DNA from: Pullilachnospira_A gallistercoris
GTDB lineage: Bacteria; Bacillota; Clostridia; Lachnospirales; Lachnospiraceae
DNA length: 23,396 nucleotides
Assembly: GCA_018712125.1 (NCBI GenBank)
Contig: DVHM01000061.1
Location: 1 to 23,396, forward strand
Direction: 5' to 3'
How positions within the stretch are numbered: the first letter of the stretch is position 1; the number at the start of each line of letters is the position of its first letter. The notes beneath the pieces were generated by a model. The model saw only the letters and a list, made by a program, of their open reading frames with translations. It made no database searches and had not been told where the DNA came from. A program made the position numbers and the translations under genes. Below are positions 1-6,322 of the stretch, piece by piece.

Positions 1-102
1 CAGTACATCAAAGCCGGCACGGATGTGAAGCTTACCGTGGCGAAGGCGTCGGACAATTATGAGGAGACGGACATGACGGTAACGATGGGCAGCCGGAAAT
101 GA
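1..102 (+). CDS. C-terminal end of an HtrA-like serine protease (PDZ domain tail), partial
   Basis: This is the last 33 codons of a gene that begins outside the window; the frame is open from base 1 to TGA at 100-102. The peptide (KAGTDVKLTVAKAS, then TDMTVTMGSRK) resembles the last strands of a PDZ domain as found at the C-terminus of membrane-anchored HtrA/DegP-like trypsin-family proteases of Clostridia, where a G(D/T)xVxLTVxR strand is followed by a TVTxG strand. Such proteases degrade or process misfolded envelope proteins outside the membrane. Only the tail is visible, so no catalytic residue can be checked. A rho-independent terminator follows about 50 bases downstream, which separates this gene from the next one. 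Another PDZ protein is possible. Confidence 0.5.
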   Translation, partial: QYIKAGTDVKLTVAKASDNYEETDMTVTMGSRK

Positions 103-154
103 CGGAGAGGATGCCTGGGATCGGAACAATATAAAAAAGAAAAAGATTTCTGAT

Positions 155-205
155 GAGGGAGGCATTCCGGCCGGATCACATCCGGCTCGATGCCTCCCTC
201 TTTTT
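155..205 (+). terminator. Rho-independent terminator
   Basis: GAGGGAGGCAT (155-165) pairs perfectly with ATGCCTCCCTC (190-200), and an inner GCCGGA/TCCGGC stem (170-175/181-186) continues the hairpin. TTTTT follows at 201-205. It ends the protease transcript. Confidence 0.9.
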
Positions 206-243
206 GCGCTGTTTTTCAGAAAACCTAACATGTTCTTGCTTGT

Positions 244-271
244 TTGACGGGACAATATGTGATACTATAAA
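244..271 (+). promoter_or_regulatory. Sigma-A-type promoter for the carbamate kinase homologue gene
   Basis: TTGACG at 244-249 and TATAAA at 266-271 are separated by 16 bases. Transcription would start near 278, about 50 bases before the ATG at 327. No clear operator is seen. Confidence 0.6.
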
Positions 272-326
272 CTTGTATTTTCTTTTTTGTTTATACTACC
301 ATTATGCCAATATGGAGGTTCCCTAT

Positions 327-1253
327 ATGAAGAGAATTGTAATTGCACTGGGCCACGAGGCCCTCGGAACGACGCTGCCGGAGCAGCAGAAGGCCACCAG
401 AAAGACAGCCAAGGCTGTGGCGGAATTCATTCAGAAAGATTACCAGGTAATCATTACCCACAGCAACGGACCGCAGGTGGGCATGATTCACACGGCCATG
501 GCAGAATTCTGCAGAATTTATCCGGAGTACACCGCGACGCCCATGTCCGTGTGTTCGGCTATGAGTCAGGGGTACATCGGCTATGACCTTCAGAATGCCA
601 TTCGCAGCGAGCTTTTGAGCAGAGGAATTTACAAGACGGTATCGACGATTCTGACGCAGGTTACCGTGGATCCCTACGATGAGGCTTTCTATCGTCCCAC
701 GAAGGTCATCGGCAGAGTGATGAGCGCCGAGGAGGCGGAGGCCGAGGAGAAGAAAGGTAATCACGTTGTTGCTCAGGGAGATGGATATCGACGGATTGTG
801 GCCGCACCGAAACCGCTGGATATTGTGGAGATTGACGCGATCCGCACGCTGAGCGACGCGGGACAGGTGGTTATCGCCTGCGGGGGCGGCGGTATTCCTG
901 TACTGCCACAGGATCACTGCCTGAAGGGAGCCAGCGCGGTCATCGAGAAGGACACCATCGCCGGGCGCCTGGCGGATCTGGTGGACGCGGATATGCTGGT
1001 TATTCTTACCGGTGTGGACAAAGTGTGCCTGAATTTCGGTCAGGTGGACGAGAAGCCGCTGGACTACATGACGGTCAAGGAGGCCAGACTGTATATGGAG
1101 CAGGGACAGTTTGAGGAGGGCACGATGCTGCCGAAGATTCAGGCGGCGGTGGAGTATATCGGCGATTCCGCCATCCGCAAGGTGCTCATTACCAGACTCT
1201 CCGAACAGCAGAGCGCGATCGGCGGGCAGAACGGTACCATGATTGGCAAATAG
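327..1253 (+). CDS. Carbamate kinase family protein, YqeA-like
   Basis: This is an amino-acid kinase-fold protein of 308 residues. Carbamate kinases transfer phosphate between carbamoyl phosphate and ADP, making ATP during arginine, agmatine or purine breakdown. Conserved blocks are THSNGPQVGMI (near residue 43), SVCSAMSQGYIGYDLQNA (74), GYRRIVAAPKP, the CGGGGIPV loop (185) and GTMLPKIQAA (265). They match the E. coli YqeA branch better than classical ArcC as I recall those sequences. The frame is open from 153, but ATG 327 has GGAGG 8 bases upstream and opens directly with the first kinase strand, so I chose it. The N-terminal motif reads ALGHEALG instead of the usual ALGGNALG, which changes a phosphate-contacting Gly-Asn pair. 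No ornithine transcarbamoylase or deiminase gene lies nearby, so the substrate route is unknown. Confidence 0.85.
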   Translation: MKRIVIALGHEALGTTLPEQQKATRKTAKAVAEFIQKDYQVIITHSNGPQVGMIHTAMAEFCRIYPEYTATPMSVCSAMSQGYIGYDLQNAIRSELLSRGIYKTVSTILTQVTVDPYDEAFYRPTKVIGRVMSAEEAEAEEKKGNHVVAQGDGYRRIVAAPKPLDIVEIDAIRTLSDAGQVVIACGGGGIPVLPQDHCLKGASAVIEKDTIAGRLADLVDADMLVILTGVDKVCLNFGQVDEKPLDYMTVKEARLYMEQGQFEEGTMLPKIQAAVEYIGDSAIRKVLITRLSEQQSAIGGQNGTMIGK

Positions 1254-1280
1254 ATTTGAGACAGAGGTGGAAAGGACATC

Positions 1281-2705
1281 ATGAAGCAGATCAGAAAGAC
1301 AAAAATTATATGTACGCTGGGACCGTCCACAGACAAGGAAGGGGTTCTGCGGCAGTTGATAGAGGCGGGAATGGACGTGGCCAGGTTCAATTTCTCCCAC
1401 GGTTCCCACGAGGAGCAGCTGGGGAGGCTGGAGCGGCTGCGGGAGATCCGGGAGGAGCTGAATGTGCCGGTGGCGGCGCTGATGGACACCAAGGGACCGG
1501 AGATCCGCCTGAAGGAGTTTGAGAAGGGCAAAGTCCGGCTGGAGGTGGGACAGGACTTTGTGCTGACTACCAGAGAAGTGGTGGGAGATGAGCACCAGGT
1601 TTCCATTACCTACCGGGATCTGCCAAAGGATGTGAAGAAGGGCGATCATATTCTGATCGACGACGGACTGATCGAGATGCAGGTTCAGAACGTGACGGAT
1701 ACGGACATTACCTGTAAGGTCATGAACGGCGGGCCGGTTTCCAACAAGAAGGGCGTCAATGTGCCGAACGTGGAACTGTCCATGCCCTATATCAGCTCCA
1801 AGGATTACAAGGATATTATCTTCGCGGTCAAGGAAAATTTTGATTTCATCGCGGCCTCCTTTGTCCGCAGCGCGGCGGATGTGGAGGAACTTCGCGGGAT
1901 TCTGAAGGATCACGGCGGAGAGCACATTCAGATTATCGCGAAGATTGAGAACAATCAGGGAATTGCCAATGTGGACGAGATCATTAAGGTTTCTGACGGC
2001 ATCATGGTGGCCCGGGGAGACATGGGTGTGGAGATTCCGCTGGAGGATGTCCCGGTCATCCAGAAGCAGATCATTAAAAAGGTTTACAATGCCGGTAAGA
2101 TCGTCATTACCGCTACGCAGATGCTGGATTCCATGATGAGCCATCCGAGACCTACGAGAGCCGAGGCCACGGATGTGGCGAACGCCATCTACGACGGTAC
2201 CAGCGGTATCATGCTCTCCGGCGAGACGGCGGCCGGGGATTACCCGGTGGAGGCCGTGCAGGTTATGGCGCGGATTGCCCTTCGGACGGAGGCGGATATT
2301 CATTATCTGATGCGGCTTCGGAACCGGAAACTGGAGGGAAAGACGAACATTACGGACGCGATTTCCCATTCCGCCTGCCTGATGGCGGGGGATCTGGACG
2401 CGGCGGCCATCGTCACGGTCAGCAAATCCGGCAGAACGGCCCACATGATTTCCAAGTATCGTCCGCCCTGCCCCATTATCGGCGGCTGTCTTTCCAAATC
2501 TGTGTGGCGTCAGCTGAACATGTGCTGGGGAATCACGCCCCTGCTGATCGACGAGAAGGACAATTCGGAGGAGCTCTTTGACCATGCCCTGGCCCGGGCC
2601 AGAGAGGAAGGCATGGTGGAAGAGGGAGATACGGTTGTTCTTACCGCAGGCGTTCCGGTTGGTATCGCCGGCACCACCAATCTGCTGAAGGCTCAGATTG
2701 TATAA
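1281..2705 (+). CDS. pyk: Pyruvate kinase
   Basis: This cytoplasmic enzyme transfers phosphate from phosphoenolpyruvate to ADP in the last ATP-forming step of glycolysis. The 474 residues match the core enzyme without the extra C-terminal PEP-utiliser domain found in Bacillus pyruvate kinase. Diagnostic blocks are RKTKIICTLGPS at the N-terminus, FNFSHGSHEEQ, MDTKGPEIR, AKIENNQGI with the catalytic Lys near residue 221, ARGDMGVEIP (near 243), TQMLDSM (near 279), and the PRPTRAEATDVANAI and GTSGIMLSGETAAGDYP stretches. The start ATG 1281 has a purine-rich AGGTGGAAAGG just upstream and lies 27 bases after the carbamate kinase homologue stop with no terminator between, so the two are probably co-transcribed. 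That places an ATP-forming kinase pair in one transcript. Confidence 0.97.
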   Translation: MKQIRKTKIICTLGPSTDKEGVLRQLIEAGMDVARFNFSHGSHEEQLGRLERLREIREELNVPVAALMDTKGPEIRLKEFEKGKVRLEVGQDFVLTTREVVGDEHQVSITYRDLPKDVKKGDHILIDDGLIEMQVQNVTDTDITCKVMNGGPVSNKKGVNVPNVELSMPYISSKDYKDIIFAVKENFDFIAASFVRSAADVEELRGILKDHGGEHIQIIAKIENNQGIANVDEIIKVSDGIMVARGDMGVEIPLEDVPVIQKQIIKKVYNAGKIVITATQMLDSMMSHPRPTRAEATDVANAIYDGTSGIMLSGETAAGDYPVEAVQVMARIALRTEADIHYLMRLRNRKLEGKTNITDAISHSACLMAGDLDAAAIVTVSKSGRTAHMISKYRPPCPIIGGCLSKSVWRQLNMCWGITPLLIDEKDNSEELFDHALARAREEGMVEEGDTVVLTAGVPVGIAGTTNLLKAQIV

Positions 2706-2780
2706 GAACTTCATAAAGAAAAATTGTTGTGAAACAACCCGCAGACGGCATACATTGTAGAAAAAGCGTAGGAGGTTTTC

Positions 2781-3548
2781 GTGAGAAAATCTTTTATCAC
2801 TGCGAAGCTGCTGCCGCTGGGGTTGTTTTTTCTTTTGCTCGGAGCGGGAGGAGCCTATCTCTCCGAAAACGTCTCTGTGAGCAGCAATGTAAACGGAAGA
2901 GAACTGCCCATTTACTGTGTGGATACCGATGAAAAGAAGGTCGCTCTGAGTTTTGACGCGGCCTGGGGAAATGAGGATACACAGCGTATTCTGGACACTC
3001 TGGGGGCGCACAATGTCCATGCCACCTTTTTTATGACCGGGGACTGGGTGGAGAGTTATCCGGAGGATGTGAAGGCGATCTATGAGGCGGGACATGATCT
3101 GGGAAATCACAGCGCGAACCACAAGAACATGTCCGAACTGTCGGAGGAGGAGTGCCGTCAGGAACTGATGACCGTCCACGAGGAGGTCAAGGAGCTGACG
3201 GGATATGAGATGTTTCTGTTTCGACCGCCCTATGGAGACTATGATAATGAGGTCATCCGCACAGCCGAGGAGTGCGGATATTACAGCATTCAGTGGGATG
3301 TGGACAGTCTGGACTGGAAGGATTATGGGGTGGACTCCATCATAAAAACGGTAACCCAGCACAAGCATCTGGGAAATGGCAGCATCATCCTCTGCCACAA
3401 TGGGGCCAAGTATACGGCGGACGCGCTTGATACGCTGATTGAGGGACTTCAGGGAGAAGGTTATGAGATTGTACCGGTCTCTCAGCTGATTCTTCGGAAA
3501 GATTATCATATGGATCATGAGGGCAGGCAGATTCCCGATGAAACATAA
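2781..3548 (+). CDS. Membrane-anchored polysaccharide deacetylase (PdaB-like, NodB fold)
   Basis: This is a 255-residue CE4-family deacetylase that would remove acetyl groups from a cell-wall glycan such as peptidoglycan outside the membrane. Residues 8-26 form one hydrophobic signal anchor. The NodB motifs follow in order: SFDAAWG (57-63, metal/base Asp 59), HSANH (110-114, the HxxxH metal site), RPPYGD (148-153), WDVDSLDW (172-179) and ILCHNG (203-208, catalytic His 206). FDAAWG in place of the common TFDDG, and the length, resemble the sporulation deacetylase PdaB and its clostridial relatives. Start: GTG 2781 with TAGGAGG five bases upstream; no nearby ATG fits as well. It follows pyk by 75 bases with no terminator and may be read through from it. 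A sporulation role is inferred from family likeness only. Confidence 0.88.
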   Translation: MRKSFITAKLLPLGLFFLLLGAGGAYLSENVSVSSNVNGRELPIYCVDTDEKKVALSFDAAWGNEDTQRILDTLGAHNVHATFFMTGDWVESYPEDVKAIYEAGHDLGNHSANHKNMSELSEEECRQELMTVHEEVKELTGYEMFLFRPPYGDYDNEVIRTAEECGYYSIQWDVDSLDWKDYGVDSIIKTVTQHKHLGNGSIILCHNGAKYTADALDTLIEGLQGEGYEIVPVSQLILRKDYHMDHEGRQIPDET

Positions 3549-3571
3549 GGTCGGTAGTCCGAAGAATGCGA

Positions 3572-4150
3572 TCATTGCATTTGACTCGGATGATATTGAT
3601 CGTAGATGAGTTTCAGAAGTTCTTCTGTGCTTTCCCTGCAGTCTCCCTTGAGCCAGACACTCAGAAAGGCGGTCATGCCGGCGTAGAAGAAGGAACTGTG
3701 AAATTCCAGCGTGCGGGCATTTACACCATCCAGTTGGAGGTTGCTTCCGTAGATATCCCGTCCGCTGATCTGCAGATAGGCATCCGGCAGTTTCTCAAAC
3801 AGAGGAAGAATCTGAATGTGCGAGATGTAGATCCGATAGAACTGCCGATGGCTCTTTATGTGGTCGAAAAGCTGCCGGAAACAGTCTTCCAGTCTCCAGG
3901 ATTCGTCGTGGGAGCTGTTGTACTGCCACAGGGAGGAGGCCATATCTGCCGAGAGCATCGCGTCGGTTCGGGACATCAGTTCCCTGGTATCCTTGCAGTG
4001 GGCGTAGAAGGTGGCTCGGGTAATTCCGGCCTCCCGGCAGATTTCGGTAATCGTTATCTCACTGAAGCTTTTTTTGTTCAGAAGTTCCAGGAATGTATTG
4101 CAGATCATCTGCTCTGTCTCCTGGAATTTTTTGTTGTTCTTGGTGTTCAT
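3572..4150 (-). CDS. TetR/AcrR-family transcriptional regulator
   Basis: This is a 192-residue repressor-type protein. Residues 10-55 form the TetR DNA-binding domain, with the helix-turn-helix in ITITEICREAGITRATFYAHCKD (the motif covers about 33-53). The C-terminal part is helical, has several Trp and Tyr residues, and presumably binds a small ligand. Its ATG (4150) overlaps the stop of the upstream MATE exporter gene by four bases (ATGA, 4147-4150), so the two are translationally coupled in one minus-strand operon. The likely target is the palindrome 5618-5633 at the operon's own start site, which would make it an autorepressor relieved by an exported compound. The ligand cannot be told from the sequence. 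The gene ends 23 bases from the convergent deacetylase gene, with no obvious terminator in the gap. Confidence 0.93.
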   Translation of the reverse strand: MNTKNNKKFQETEQMICNTFLELLNKKSFSEITITEICREAGITRATFYAHCKDTRELMSRTDAMLSADMASSLWQYNSSHDESWRLEDCFRQLFDHIKSHRQFYRIYISHIQILPLFEKLPDAYLQISGRDIYGSNLQLDGVNARTLEFHSSFFYAGMTAFLSVWLKGDCRESTEELLKLIYDQYHPSQMQ

Positions 4151-5568
4151 GCGGTTTTCTCCTTCGCGGTTGCCTGCTCTGCCGTAAGGCCGGAGGGAGC
4201 GTTGTTGTCCTCGTCATCTTTCTTCCGAAGCTGCCGGTAATGGCGCATGGCCAGGAAAAAGGCCAGAATCAGCGAGATGACCATAGCTGCCGGCTGACAC
4301 CACACAATACCGTTAAAGCCGAACAGCCGGTTCATGATATACAGGGCCGGGATGAAGACGAGACCCTGGCGCAGCACGGAGACGAAGATGGCGTAGCCGG
4401 CCTTTTCCGTGGACTGCAGGAATGTGGTGCAGAGCTGGTAAACGCCGGTCAGCGGTCCGGTCAGCGTGCTGATGCTGATCACATAGATGCCCAGGGGAAT
4501 GATCTCGGCATCATCGAGAAAGGCTGCGACCAGCTGATGACTGAAGATACGGCAGACAATGGTCAGAAGCAGCCCGAGCACCAGAGTAAAGCCGGCGGTT
4601 TTCCTGATGGTCTCATTCATGCGGTCCCACTTTTTCGCGCCGTAGCTGTAGGCGATGATGGGCTGCACACCGAGGGCGATGCCCATCTGCAGCATACCGA
4701 TGATCATGGTGGCCTTTCCTGCAACGGAAAAGGCGGCGACATACTGATCCCCATGGCCAACCAGCAGATTGTTCTCAAAGATGCTGCTGATGCTGTTTAA
4801 GAGCGTGCTGATGCCGGAGGGCAGCCCGATGGACAGGATCGCGAACACCAGCTGTCGCTGGAAGGAAAAGTCCTTTGGCAGGATGGACATCTTTTGAGAC
4901 TTCTTCAGAAGATAATAGACGAAGAAGACCGTGCTGCAGGCGTTGCCGATGACGGTGGCGATGGCAGCTCCGGGAACGCCCAGGCCGAAGAACAGAATGA
5001 AAATCGGATCCAGAATAATATTGACAATGGTGCCGATCATATTTCCGACCATGGACTGGGTGGCCGCTCCCTCCGACCGGATGACCTGACCCATGCAGGT
5101 GTTGACCATAACCAGCGGAGCGCCCAGCAGGATAAAGAACAGATAAGACTGGGCAAAGTCTCTGGTATTGGAGCTGGTACCGAGCAGATCCAGAATCGGG
5201 CTCATAAAGATGTAAATGATGATCGCGTAGGCAGCGCCCAGCAACAGCGAAAAATAGAAGGAAAAGCTGGAGAAGGCGTGGACACGCGAGGTGTCGCCGC
5301 GGCCCATGGCGATGGATATGCAGGAGCTTGCGCCGGTGCCGACCATGCTGCCGAGAGCCGAGAGAACCGTGGTAATCGGCATGCACAGGGAGAGGGCGGT
5401 TACCTTATAGCTGTCTCCCGTCTGCCCGATAAAGTAGATATCCGCCATATTGTACAGTACCATGATCAGAATGGTCAGCACGGCGGGAACACACATCTTT
5501 GCCATCAGTCTCCATATGGATTCCGTGGCGAAGATTTCCTGAGAAAGTTTGTTCTTTTTTGATTCCAT
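4147..5568 (-). CDS. MATE-family multidrug/toxin efflux transporter (MepA-like)
   Basis: This 473-residue integral membrane protein has about 12 hydrophobic segments in the two-lobe MatE arrangement. Family signatures include the LTILIMVLYNMADIYFIGQ region near the N-terminus, GMGQ-type substitution NTCMGQVIRSEGA, NIILDPIFILFFGLGVPGAAIAT, and ALGVQPIIAYSYGAKKW in the second half. MATE proteins export cationic drugs, dyes or metabolites using a Na+ or H+ gradient; the MepA-like subgroup is common in Firmicutes. The C-terminal 30 residues are a charged cytoplasmic tail. The start ATG (5566-5568) is preceded on the minus strand by AGAGAGG about 9 bases away. The gene is first in the operon with the TetR gene and is driven by the strong promoter at 5639-5667. 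The substrate is unknown. Confidence 0.93.
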   Translation of the reverse strand: MESKKNKLSQEIFATESIWRLMAKMCVPAVLTILIMVLYNMADIYFIGQTGDSYKVTALSLCMPITTVLSALGSMVGTGASSCISIAMGRGDTSRVHAFSSFSFYFSLLLGAAYAIIIYIFMSPILDLLGTSSNTRDFAQSYLFFILLGAPLVMVNTCMGQVIRSEGAATQSMVGNMIGTIVNIILDPIFILFFGLGVPGAAIATVIGNACSTVFFVYYLLKKSQKMSILPKDFSFQRQLVFAILSIGLPSGISTLLNSISSIFENNLLVGHGDQYVAAFSVAGKATMIIGMLQMGIALGVQPIIAYSYGAKKWDRMNETIRKTAGFTLVLGLLLTIVCRIFSHQLVAAFLDDAEIIPLGIYVISISTLTGPLTGVYQLCTTFLQSTEKAGYAIFVSVLRQGLVFIPALYIMNRLFGFNGIVWCQPAAMVISLILAFFLAMRHYRQLRKKDDEDNNAPSGLTAEQATAKEKTA

Positions 5569-5617
5569 TTCAGAAAACCTCTCTTTCTATCATGATTTTA
5601 TGGATCAAAAATAAAAA

Positions 5618-5633
5618 CTATACGTTTGTATAG
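5618..5633. promoter_or_regulatory. Probable TetR operator palindrome
   Basis: CTATAC GTTT GTATAG is a perfect 6+6 inverted repeat with a 4-base centre. It lies just downstream of the minus-strand -10 box (5639-5644), covering the expected transcription start, where a bound repressor would block initiation of the MATE-TetR operon. Confidence 0.7.
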
Positions 5634-5638
5634 ATAAT

Positions 5639-5667
5639 ATTATAGACCACATGATGGAAAATGACAA
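5639..5667 (-). promoter_or_regulatory. Strong promoter of the MATE-TetR operon
   Basis: Read on the minus strand, TTGTCA (5667-5662) and a consensus TATAAT (5644-5639) are 17 bases apart. Expected start is near 5632, inside the palindrome 5618-5633. Confidence 0.85.
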
Positions 5668-5700
5668 TGAAAAATTGAAAAAATTTTACAAAATATAGAA

Positions 5701-5729
5701 TTGACATTAGGGTTAGAAAGTGCTAACAT
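5701..5729 (+). promoter_or_regulatory. Promoter of the feo operon
   Basis: Consensus TTGACA (5701-5706) and TAACAT (5724-5729) are 17 bases apart. The spacer and -10 box are overlapped by an inverted GTTAG/CTAAC pair (5712-5716/5723-5727), so a protein bound there would exclude RNA polymerase. Confidence 0.8.
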
Positions 5730-5806
5730 ATGTGACGTGTTAGAGATAAACATTAGATCTAACTAACACATTTCTTTTTTCTCCTTTAGTTAGTTGATGC
5801 TAATAA
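5707..5806. promoter_or_regulatory. Array of TTAG/CTAA half-sites (DtxR/IdeR-like iron boxes)
   Basis: Three inverted arrangements of the same half-site occur within 100 bases: TTAGGGTTAG-N6-CTAACATA (5707-5730), GTGTTAG (5737-5743) facing CTAACAC (5763-5769) around the perfect palindrome TTAGATCTAA (5753-5762), and TTAGTTAG-N6-CTAATAA (5786-5806). The half-site matches that of the established DtxR/IdeR box (TTAGGTTAG-type repeats), although the spacing here differs. Being in front of feoAB, it is the natural place for Fe2+-dependent repression. The regulator gene is not in this window. Confidence 0.6.
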
Positions 5807-5855
5807 TAAGTAGAAAAGGAAAACCAAGAGGACAGACGAGAAGGGAAGGATGGTT

Positions 5856-6068
5856 ATGATGCCTTTAACCATGGCAGATCCGGGAGTGGACCAGCTGATC
5901 AAGAAAGTGGGCGGCAGGGAGGATACCAGAAAATTCCTGGAGAATCTGGGCTTTGTTCCGGGGGCGCACGTGAGCGTGGTCTCCGACATCAACGGGAACC
6001 TGATCCTGAACATCAAGGATTCCCGGGTGGCGTTGAGCCGTGAGATGGCCGCCAAGATTATGATATGA
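5856..6068 (+). CDS. feoA: FeoA family protein (first copy)
   Basis: This is a small cytoplasmic SH3-like protein of about 70 residues that helps the FeoB iron(II) transporter. The sequence runs MMPLTMADPG, KKVGGREDTRKFLENLGFVPG, VSVVSDINGNLILNIKDSRVALSREMAAKI, with the typical hydrophobic strands and the LGFVPGA turn of FeoA. Three ATGs are close together (5850, 5856, 5859). I prefer 5856 because the AAGGGAAGG ribosome site (5841-5849) touches 5850 but lies 6 bases from 5856, and MMPLTMA is the usual opening of this FeoA type in Clostridia as I recall. It is followed after 22 bases by a second, different feoA and then feoB. Two FeoA proteins in one operon suggest separate roles, for example one stabilising the FeoB complex and one modulating its GTPase. 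Confidence 0.88.
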   Translation: MMPLTMADPGVDQLIKKVGGREDTRKFLENLGFVPGAHVSVVSDINGNLILNIKDSRVALSREMAAKIMI

Positions 6069-6090
6069 CGATGATGGAGGAAGGAAGAGT

Positions 6091-6321
6091 ATGAAAACTT
6101 TACGGGACGCAAAGGTCGGCGAGACCGTCGTGGTGGAGAAAATCCAGGGCAGCGGTGCGGTAAAGCGCAGGATCATGGACATGGGAATTACCAAGGGCGT
6201 TGAGATCTATATCCGCAAGATTGCCCCGCTGGGAGATCCGGTGGAGGTTATGGTGCGCGGATATGAGTTGTCTCTGCGCAAGGAAGATGCAAAGATGATT
6301 GTTTTGAAGGAGGAAGCGTGA
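6091..6321 (+). CDS. feoA: FeoA family protein (second copy)
   Basis: This 76-residue SH3-like FeoA protein opens with MKTLRDAKVGETVVVEKI, continues with GSGAVKRRIMDMGITKGVEIYI and RKIAPLGDPVEVMVRGYELSLRKEDAKMI, and is closer to the classical FeoA pattern (RRL-MDMG-I-G...APLGDP-E-VRGY-LSLRK-A) than the first copy. FeoA binds the cytoplasmic part of FeoB and is needed for iron(II) uptake. GGAGGAAGGA lies upstream of ATG 6091. Its stop (6319-6321) is one base from the feoB ATG, so translation is probably coupled. The two FeoA copies are diverged well beyond a recent duplication. Confidence 0.95.
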   Translation: MKTLRDAKVGETVVVEKIQGSGAVKRRIMDMGITKGVEIYIRKIAPLGDPVEVMVRGYELSLRKEDAKMIVLKEEA

Positions 6322-6322
6322 G

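Noticed and set aside
291..3575. A minus-strand open frame of 1094 codons opposite the carbamate kinase homologue, pyruvate kinase and deacetylase genes
   Set aside because: It is the antisense shadow of three clear plus-strand genes and is rich in His and Arg with no domain resemblance; it has no ribosome site or promoter of its own.
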